In this document: piece by piece, positions 7,981-18,500 of the stretch | Position numbering within the stretch: the first letter of the stretch is position 1 | Layout: every line of letters starts with the position of its first letter | Source of the DNA: Brevibacillus fortis | GTDB lineage: Bacteria; Bacillota; Bacilli; Brevibacillales; Brevibacillaceae | NCBI RefSeq assembly: GCF_003013395.1 | Contig: NZ_PXZM01000029.1 | Coordinates: 186,001-250,000 of the forward strand | DNA: 64,000 nucleotides | Direction: 5' to 3' | Notes under the pieces: generated by a model | Told to the model about the DNA's origin: nothing | Databases searched by the model: none | What the model saw: the letters and a program-made list of their open reading frames with translations, nothing else | Position numbers and translations under genes: made by a program

Positions 7981-10900
7981 TCTAGGCACTCCTTCGGCTT
8001 ACACGTATTGAACCCGTTCCTTCTGTTCACTTGCTGATTGATTTTTCAGGGTGGTATCGACTACATATTCAGCGATATGTTTAAGCGTTGGATAGTCCGT
8101 CATCACAGTTGGTGTCAATTCAAGCTTGTACTTCTGATTGATTTTGCTAGAAAGTTCGGTGAGCTTGACTGGATCGAATCCATACTCCTGTAGTTCAATA
8201 TCCGTATCTATCTCTTCTCTCTCTACCTTGAGGATTTGAGAGGCGAGTTGAATGATCGCTGCTTGAACTTTATCAAACAAGCTGTCTGTGTCCGTATCCG
8301 ATTCTGATGCAAAATAAGCTGCTTTTGGCATCTTTTTTACTTTTAGCTTGTTTTTAATGCTTGCCATGCTGGAGGAAATTCTCTCTGAAACGACCGCAAC
8401 CGATTCACTTGTATGGATTCCTTCCATATCGAGTGGCTTGGTTGTTTTCATCAGCGCCAATTGATTCATCGGACCTGCTAGCAAGGCTTCCAATGCCTCC
8501 ATCCCTTCCGAAGGTTCGATCGAGCCAATGCCGATTTGTGCCATTCGTTCCTGATAGCCCTTGGACGCAACGATTCCAACACTGCCCCAGTATCCCCAGT
8601 TCATTACTTTCACCGCACATGTCCATTCCTCGGCAAGCTGATGGGCGAAAGCATCTTTAAAGGCGCAACCAGAAGCATAATTGCTTTGTCCAGGCGATTT
8701 CGTAAACGAGTTAATCGAAGAGAAAAACAGGACGAAATCCAATGGTTCTTCTCCAAATACTTGGCTCATCCGCACACTTACCTCTACTTTTGGTACCAAT
8801 CCAGCTCGGAAGGTTGTCTCGTCCATATTCGCCAGACTTCTATCCAGTAGAACAATAGCGGAATGAATCACTCCGTTAATCTTGCCATATCGCTTCTTGA
8901 TCTCTTCGTATGCAGATTGCAGCGATTCGCGATCCGTAGCATCTGCTTCAATGTAGAGCGGCGAAGGTCCTAGGGTAGCAAGTTGAACTATTTTGTTCTG
9001 GATCGACTCATCTTTTTTGCGGCGGCCGATCCAAATCACCTGTGCTTGATAGGTGCCGATCATGTATTCGCTCCACGCTTGTCCAATACCGCCCGCGCCT
9101 CCAATCACAACATAAACTCCCTGTTGCTTGTAAACGGTTTGGTTGATGGAAGGACTCTGGACTGGCATCAACTGTTGGCGATGCCACGCTTGTCCACGAT
9201 ATGCCCAAGCGTTTCCATGAGCATCGGTAGGTATAGCAAAAACATCACCCAGAGGCCAATCGACATGAGCTTCCAAATCGACGAGTCTTACCTTCCAGTT
9301 CGGATATTCCTTCGCCATCGATCCGATCAACCCGTGGATACTGGCATGCGTTGGATGGACATTATCTTTTTTGTAGACAGCTTGCGCCTGAACGGTAATG
9401 ATAGTCCAGCCCAAGTCTCGCGTGTGATACCCCAACGCAAGCAAAGCCTTGATCAAACGGAAAACATGAATAACGCCCCGCTCCTGCCAGGTCATCAAGG
9501 TTTCCTCTTTTACGGATTCCACAGGGCTGTCAGGAGCTACCCACAGGATATGATCGATCACACCCTGCTCTTCCAGCTTCCTTGCGATTACCTCAATAGA
9601 ATCCTCTGACTGAAGCAGCAAAACAGTAGCTTGAGGGTAATGACGTTGAAGGCGACTTCTGTCCTTTTCGTCGGCGCAAACGATGACAACCTGATCACTT
9701 GTTGCTGGAATGATTTCACCTTTTTCTAAAGACACGGCGTTCCATACGGGAGTGAGCATCGTGGTTCCCATCAGCGGTGGGGTGGAAGTCGCTGTTTCCT
9801 GAGTCTCGCTCACTGTTACACCTAGTTTTTCAATCCCAACTGAAAAACCTTTCATTCTCACGCCTATTCTGCCTGTCTCATCACATAGATCAATATCTAT
9901 TTTCCTTGTATGATTCTCCGCTTGGACATCATCACTAGATCGAATGAGAGCATACATGACAACAGGATGATTCTCGAAGATCTCCAGCTCTTCCAGGGTA
10001 AAAGAACCCTCTGGTTGGATGGAGCTGATGATGTCAGATGATGTAGACTCCTTGATGAGATAAGGAGATGACTGCAACAGAGACTCCAACAAGCTGGGAT
10101 GGAGAACGAATTGCCCTGCTGTCTCCACAGCAATTGAAGGCAAGGAGAGTTTTACCAGTACTTGACCCTGAGTCCTGTATACTTGGTCAATCCCTCGAAA
10201 ATTCGGATGAACATTCATTCCACGTTCTTTTAACAGCTCGTAGCATTGGAGGGAAGTAAGTATCTCGCTGCTCTCGGCTTGGAAGGCTGGTAGATCCAGC
10301 GTTGGTGCATCAACGAGCGAAGTGAATTCGACCATACCTTGGCTATGTACGACAGACCTGGTATCATCTTCTTTCGATTCGCTGTAGATTTCAAAAGCAA
10401 GCTCTCCAGTGTCCTCTGGATAGATACCCAGATGTATCGGAACCAGATCATCGCCCACCACTAGCGGATAGTCTGTAGCAACATGAGTCATTCGGATTCC
10501 AGATAAAGTCTCCTCTCTATCTCCTGCTGCCTGTTCCACTGCCGCCCGTGCCATTTCCAGATAAGCCGTGATTGGAAAGAGGCGCTGCTCGTTTCCAAGA
10601 TGATCCGCCAAGAACGACTCCTGCCCTGTGAACCTTGAACTGTATCTCAGCTCATAGAGGTCAGAGGTGTTCTTATGAAGCAATGGGTGAAGGATATCCC
10701 CTCTAACTGAAGATTCTTCGGCCCTACCTGTTACCTTTGGCTTTTGAACATCTATCCAGTAACGCTCTCTGGCAAAAGGATAGGTAGGCAAACTGACGCG
10801 GCGCGGCTTATCGTCGCTATACAGCTTATTCCAATCAAAAGAGACGCCCTGGACCCAAAGGTTCATCAGTTTTGCGTATTTCCCTTTGGCCATCCATGTC

Positions 10901-12515
10901 TCCACTGTTTGTTTCATATCTTCGTCAGCAAAAAGAGCTACCGTGTCATGATTGCGCTTCACTCGCCCACGATACAGCTCGGCAATGTTATCTGCTCCTT
11001 CTGCAAAATGCGTTAGCTTTTCCTCCAGCTCATTCACTGATCTGACGATAACAGCCAAGCGTTCTTCCAGCGCCTCCCGCCCTACTTGAAGCGTATAGGC
11101 GATATCAGCCAAATGGGCATCGGTGAATGATTCTTCTTTGACCGCCTTCAATAATCGATTTACTTGAGCGAACAGTCTCTCTTCGTTCTTCGCTGACAGC
11201 ACGATCACTTTTGGATGTTGTGGCTGAATGCTACTCTGAGGCTGTCTATCTGTTTCGAGATACTCTTCGATGACGATATGGACATTGGCTCCTCCCGCCC
11301 CAAAAGAAGACAGCCCCGCGATTCTAGGATACTCCTTGGTCACTCCGTTGCTTTCAATGAACGGTCGTTTCCATTCAGCCAGCTCTTGCTGAACCACAAA
11401 TGGTGTTTGACTGAAATCAATGTTTGGATTCATCACCTCGGCGTGCAGGGATGGTGCTATTTGACCGTATTTCATCTGAAGCAATATTTTGGTTAAACCT
11501 GCTATTCCTGCCGCGCTCTCCGTATGCCCAATGTTCGACTTGGCAGAGCCAATGGAGCAGAATTGTTTGTCTTTCGTATATTGTCCAAATGCGCGAGTCA
11601 GCCCCGCAATCTCGATTGGATCTCCCAAAGCGGTACCTGTACCGTGGGCTTCGATATAGCTGACGGCACGAGCGTCCACTCCTGCCCGCTGCAATGCCTC
11701 GTCGATTACCTGCGACTGTGCGATGGGGTTGGGAACCGTATATCCATTTGTTTTGCCGCCTGAATTGAGCATGCTTCCCTTGATTACGCCGTATATGTGG
11801 TCTCCGTCGGCAATCGCCTTTTGCAGAGGTTTCAATACGATAGCTCCCACACCTTCTCCATCTACAAAGCCGTCCGCTTGGTCGCCAAACGACTTGCAAC
11901 TGTCACCAGCAGAAAGCATCGTCGCTCCAGACAATCGAATATAGTGAAACGGATCGACAATTAAATTGACCCCGCCAGCAATGGCACATTCACTTGTACC
12001 GCTATACAGGCTCTCCAAGGCCAAATGGATCGCTGTCAGAGAAGAGGAGCACGCCGTATCCACTGCTAGACTCGGACCTTGAAAATTGAACAAGTAAGAA
12101 AGGCGGTTCGCAATGGACCAGTAGCTCGTACCTGCTTGGTAATTTCCATTCATGACACCAACAAATACCCCAATTTTTCTGCTTTCTCCTAAAGTGGAAG
12201 GCGTATAACCCGCATCTTCCATACTGGCGTATGCCGTTTCTAAAAATAAGCGCTCCTGAGGGTCCATCTGCTCCGCTTCGTTAGGAGAAATTTGGAAAAA
12301 TAATGGGTCGAATTTATCAATATCCTCGATAAAGCCGCCCCATTTGGTGTACATGTATCCTCTTTTTCCTTTTTCTTCGCTGAAGAACTCTTGCCAATTC
12401 CAACGATCCTTCGGTACTTCCGTGATACAATTCTTCCCTTCTTGCAGGTGAGACCAAAACTCCCAGACATCCTCCGCTTGCGGATAACGTCCTGAAAGAC
12501 CAATGATCGCCACAT
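6530..12515 (-). other. Module M13: KS12-DH(degenerate)-KR-ACP(degenerate) | cMT-ACP, split between PKS4 and PKS5
   Basis: KS12 is intact (DTACSSS). The DH has Glu for Gly (10588-10590) and Glu for the catalytic Asp (10084-10086). The KR (SNYASGC type) is intact. The terminal carrier fold has Pro (8170-8172) for Ser. PKS5 supplies a full cMT and an ACP (Ser at 6691-6693). Predicted product: alpha-methyl-beta-hydroxy thioester. Confidence 0.85.
7989..7994 (-). promoter_or_regulatory. Ribosome binding site of PKS5
   Basis: AAGGAG, 8 bases before ATG 7980. The in-frame GTG at 7989 overlaps this site and so cannot be the start. Confidence 0.8.
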
Positions 12516-15500
12516 CCTGCCTAGACGATGCTATTGGTTTTTCCGCTTCCGTATCATGAACTGGCAGGAAACGGCGGGATTTTGACTTTCTAATTGTCGG
12601 GGCAGCTTGCTCTCTGGTTGGCTTTGCAGAAGCTCCTGAGTTGGTTATTTGCTTTTGAACAGGCTGCTGTTCTTCTATTCCTACTAAGGCAAGCAATTCA
12701 TCTGTTTGTGTTGTCATGAAATGCTCGACCAGCGCATCAATGGTTTGATATTCAAAGAAGAGGGTCGTGCTGATCGCATGTAATTTTTTCCGTAAGACGT
12801 TAGTCATTTGCACAATCATAATCGAATCAATGCCATACTCCTCTAAGGCCGCAGATGAGTCGATCTGGTCAAATGGAATCTTCAGTGTTTCTCCGACCAA
12901 TTGCTTGAAATAAGCAATGCTTTTCTCACGAAGCAAATCCTCCGTGCCTGTTCCTCTGTCTGTAGCTGGAGGAACTGGTAGAGCGGAAGCTGAGGTCCCC
13001 GTTGATTTCTGCTGCTGTTTAGACTTGCGGACAACGCCGTCACTTTCAGCAATCATTAACTGTGGATAGGAGACAACTCGATAGCCCTCATCTCTCAATA
13101 CTTTCTGCCAAGCTTCAAGAGGTAACGAAAGACCTTTTGCGACGTTTTGATCAGACATCTCCTTTACTAGAAGCAAGCCATTTCTTTTTAAGAGATTCTT
13201 GTAGTTACGCAAGGCTTGACGGATATGTTGAGCCGTGTGCAATTTATCAGCTGTAATAATCAGGTCGTATTCGCCAGCGTTCAATCCTTGTGCACCAAAC
13301 GCCGCTTCTGGGTCGAAAACTTGAAAACTCATAAATGAATCATTCGCAGCGAATTGTTTTTCGCCCCGCATTACGATTTCTCTGGAACAACCGGTATAGC
13401 AGTACTCTTCAATACACTCTTGATAGACATGTAATTTTTGTAAAATGGAGGCACTGGTTGTTTCTGTCCCTGCTCCTATTTCGAGAATCCGCATTCGCGC
13501 TGATTGATCCTGTTTCAACCTCTCCTTGATAAAAGAAGCCGCCACATCAGCAAGACCTTCATTTTCATGAGCGGAGAGCTGTAGCATAGAAGGATAGCGT
13601 TCAGAGTGAACATCCACCCATTCCTCTTCCTTCATCCCTTCAATGACAATCGGCTTCGTGATCTTCATTACAGCCATTTGATCCATGGCTCCTGCGAGAA
13701 GTGTCTCTATGGCTTGCATTGCTTCTGGAGGCTGAATAAGGCCAATGCCGATTTGCTCCAAACGACGATAGGTTTCTACCATCTCTTGATGAGACTCTTC
13801 CACTTGTCCACTGCTCCAATATCCCCAATTGATCACTTTCACCGCACTTGGCCATACTTGAGTCAGTTGATGAGCATATGCATCTTTAAAGGTACATCCG
13901 GCCGCGTAGTTGCTTTGCTTAGGCGCTTTCGTAACCGCCATGAGCGAAGAGAAGAATAAAACAAAATCCAACGGTTCCTTCTCAAACACCACACCCATGT
14001 TCACACTTACATCAACCTTGGACGAAAGTACTGCTCGGAAACCTTCCTCTTGCATCATTTCCAAGCTCTCTTCAACCAAGACCATGGCAGAATGAACAAC
14101 CCCGTCAATTCGTGTATACGTCTGCTTTATCTGTTCATAAGCTTGTTGCAAAGCGCTCTTTTGCGTTGCATCCGCAGTAATATATTCTGGTGCTGGTCCA
14201 AAAGCGGCAAGTCTATCAATCTTCGCTTGAATCTCTTCATTTTTTTGACGACGACCAATCCATACGATCTGGGCTTGATAGGTACGAATCATATACTCGG
14301 TCCATGCTTCGCCGATGCCACCAGCACCGCCAATAACCAAATAAATGCCACCCTGCTTCAACCGTGTCTGATCGATCGGAGGATGGTCGATGGCAAGCAA
14401 CTGCTGGCGATACCATTCACCCTGACGATAAACCCACGGACGCCCCTGACGATCTCTTGGCAGCGTCAACATATCATCCAACGGCCATTCACATTCGGCC
14501 TCTACATCCACAAGTCGAATCTTCCAGTTTGGATATTCCTTCGCCATCGAACCAATTAAACCATGGATACTAGCGTGGCAAGGGTTTACAACATCTGTTT
14601 TACGAATGGGCTGGGATTGGACAGTGATGACACTCCAACCCAACTCCTTGCTTCCGTATCCCAAGTGAAGCAAGGCTTTAATCGTTCGAAAGCATAGAAT
14701 GACTCCCTGATCTTGCCCCTCGATTAATCGATGATCCGCCAAGGAATCTATCACTTCAAAAGGAGCGATCCACACCATATGATCAACGGAACCAAGCTCT
14801 TCCAGTCGTTGTGCGATTTCCTCAATGGTATTGTCAGCCTCAATGGTCAACCTTTGTGCACGCGGATAGTATTGTTGAATGGCGCTCCAATTCTCTTCAT
14901 TTCCCCCCACAATGACAACCTGCTCATCAGCAGCAGGGGAATGCTGCCCCTTCTCAACCGGAGTCAAATCCCACACAGCGGACAGCATGAGATTCCCCAC
15001 GGGGGGCTCCAGTGAGATTACAGAAGAAGCTCTGCTCGAAGAAACGTGGCTTGCTTGCTTCCCATCCTCCAGCACTCGCATGGAATATCCCTTCATTCGT
15101 ACACAAACGGTTCCTTGTTCATCGCACAAATCAATATCTAGCTTCTGCACCTTGTCATCTACGCTACTGTTGGCACTGTAGCGAACGTACGCCCACATCG
15201 AGGATGTGCACTTGCCGTGAATTTCAACTTCTTCCATGGCAAAAGGCAAGGACGGCTTGCGACTAGAAGGGCCATCCGCTGATAGGGTATCCTCCCCACC
15301 CATCATGAGCCCGATAGATGCCTGCAAAGCAGAATCCATCAAGCTTGGGTGCAGTACAAAAGGGTTCTCTATTTCGGAAACGGAGGCTGGCAAGGATAGC
15401 TTGGCTAAAACTTGGCTTTTGCCTACATACAAGATGTCAATCCCTTGATGAGCCGAACCATAATCCATTCCTATCGAATGAAAAATGCTGTAGCATTGTT

Positions 15501-18500
15501 CGGATGAAAACTCACGTTGACCGCACTCTACCTGTAACGCTGGCAGGTTCAAGACATGTCTCTCCGTAATAGAATGAAGCATGACGCTGCCCTGACTGTG
15601 TACGACAGGCTCTGCATCCATAGCCTCCAACTCGCTGTAGATTTCAAAAGTAATCTCGCCATTCTCTTCGGGAACAAGACCGATATGTACCTGTACAGGT
15701 TGGTCCCCTACAACAATTGGCCGTGTCCAAACAACGTTTTTGAGTTGAATCCTGGATTGTTCTTCTGTCAAGGCAGCCGTTGCTTGCTCTACTGCTGCTC
15801 TCGCCATCTCCAGATAGGCAACTCCCGGCAGGATTCTCTGATTCTTCACGACATGGTCTGTTAGAAAAAACTCCTGACCTGTAAAAGTGGAGCTAAACCT
15901 CTGTTCAGAAAAATCAGAAGTATTCCGCTGCAACAGTGGATGAATGGCTGCTTCGATCGTCAATGAGGCTGCTGTCTTGCCGCTTACAGATTTATTTTTG
16001 CTCTCTGGAATCCAATAACGATTCTTCGCAAACGGGTACGTCGGCAACGGAACACGTCTAGGTCTACTATTTAAGTAAAGCTGTTCCCAATCCATTTCAT
16101 AGCCTGTCACCCATAATTCCGCTATTTTTCTGACGTTGCCTTCTGAAATCCAGCTTTGGTCATCGCTTATAAATCCGAATGACTCGTTGTTGGGCTTCAA
16201 TTGCCCTTCCCAGCAATTGTCTATCGTATTCTCGCCTTTCGCATAAGCTTCCAATTTTTCAATCAGCTCGGGTATTCCCTTGACAACAAAGGCTACTCGT
16301 TCTTTCATCCCTTCTCGTCCTACTTGCAGGGTATACGCCACATTTTCCAGATCGATTTGCCTTGCTTGGTCAGCAAAAGACTGCTCTTCCACATCGTCTT
16401 GATGGCTAACCATGAGATAAGCGATGACGGAAGCAATGGAGCTGCTTTGATCGAACTCCTTGATATCGAGCTGAATTTGCAGCTCCTCTTCCATTTTTTG
16501 CTTAAGCTGTGTGATTTGAACGAGGTCTACACCGTATTCATGCCACTCTTGCTCAATCTCAATGATGTTTTCTCCCACATGAATAATACTGGATAATATC
16601 GTGCGAAGCTTCTTCTCGAGCATTTCTTGGAGTTGCTTCCGCTTCTCTCCCTTGCTTGGTTGAGGACGATGGTCAGATGATGCCCCTTTTAGAAAGTCCG
16701 CTATTTTTCGCGCATACACTTGCAGTCGTTCCTTATTCTTGGCAGATAGCGGAATGATCACTGGGTTATTTGCTTGAGCTTTCGGCATTGTTTCAGCTGG
16801 GATGTATTCTTCCAAAATAACATGGGCATTTGACCCCGAAGCTCCAAACGAACTTACCCCTGCTCGTCTCAGACGGGAGACTTCTTGACCGTTTTCCATG
16901 AACACCGATTTCCACTCTTCTGTTCGCTGCTGTACATAAAACGGAGATTGCGCAAAATCAATAAACGGATTAACTTCCTTGGAATGTAAGGAAGCCACGA
17001 GAGTTTTATGGTGAAGCTGCAGAACAGCTTTTTGCAGACCGCTAATACCTGCGGCAGATTCTGCATGCCCGATATTTGATTTCACCGAGCCGATGGAACA
17101 AAATTGCTGATCCTCTGTAGATTGACGGAACGCTTTCACCAATCCTTGAATTTCAATCGGATCGCCTAAAGAAGTTCCTGTCCCGTGCGCTTCCACATAA
17201 CTGATCGTTCGCGCGTCTACACCGCTCTTTTCCAAGCATGCCGTAATCACTTCTGCTTGAGCAACAGGGCTTGGCACGGACGGTCCGCTCACCGATCCGA
17301 CGTGGTTAACACTGCTTCCTTTTATCACGGCATAGATATGATCTCTATCCTCAATCGCTTTGCGCAATGGCTTTAACACGACCGTACCGACGCCTTCACC
17401 AGAAACATACCCATCGCCATCCTTGCCAAAGGTATGACAATAGCCATCACTGGAGTGCATATCCATCATGCCATATGACAAGTATTTTCCAGGATGCAAG
17501 GATAAATTGACACCGCCTGCCAATGCTACTTCACATTCTCCGCGCTTGATGCTTTCCAACGCCAAATGAACAGCGGTCAGCGAAGATGAGCATACCGTGT
17601 CAATCGCCATGCTTGGACCATGAAAATTGCAGAAATAAGAGACACGATTGGCAATAGGTGCATAGTTCAAGGATAACGGGAACATTTCTCCCCGAGACAT
17701 CGCTTCGGCTCCAATTAAGGAATAATCCTTGTGCATCACGCCAACAAAGACACCAACCTGCCGCCTGTTACTGCTCCCCCGCGGCGGAACAATCGTCTTC
17801 GGCGTATATCCCGCATCTTCCATCGCTTCCCAGCACGTTTCCAGAAACAAGCGTTCCTGAGGGTCCATCGTTTCCGCTTCCCGTGGTGATATCCTGAAAA
17901 ATGGCGAATCAAAGCAATCTGGATCTTCAATAAATCCTCCCCATTTGGATATCTGCTTTCCAGAAGGGGATTTGAGTTCTCCAAACTGCTGCCAATCCCA
18001 GCGAGATTTCGGGACTTCTCTGATGCAGTCTTTGCCCTCTTTTAAATTCATCCAGAATTCATGGAGATTTCTTGCCTCTGGATAACGACCTGCCATCCCG
18101 ATGATTGCAATTTCTTCATTCGTATTAGCTGCTTGATTCTCAGAGGCTGAATTTAAGACCGTTTCGGGTTGCGGCAACTCTTGTCTACCTTCCTGTTTCA
18201 TCAAATCAAGTCCGTTGAATGCAGAAGCATAATTCTCGGCAAGATAGGCGGCCAGCTCAGCGATATTCGTATATTCAAACAGTAAAATAGGAGACAGCAC
18301 CGTTCCCACTTTCGTTTCAACAGCCTTCACAACCTTCAACAAGCCCGGTGAATTAAGCCCCATTTCATAGTAACCAATCTGTGTATCGATCAGCGCGGCT
18401 GGAGCTTGTAATCGATCTCCCAATAGTTGTTGTAAAAAAGTTTGGACTCTATTCACTAGGGCAGACTGCGGCACATTCGACAGAGATACTGTTTGCTTCG

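Noticed and set aside
7980..8001. PKS4/PKS5 boundary as an assembly error
   Set aside because: A clean stop, an AAGGAG site and an N-terminus matching that of PKS2 show a real gene start.
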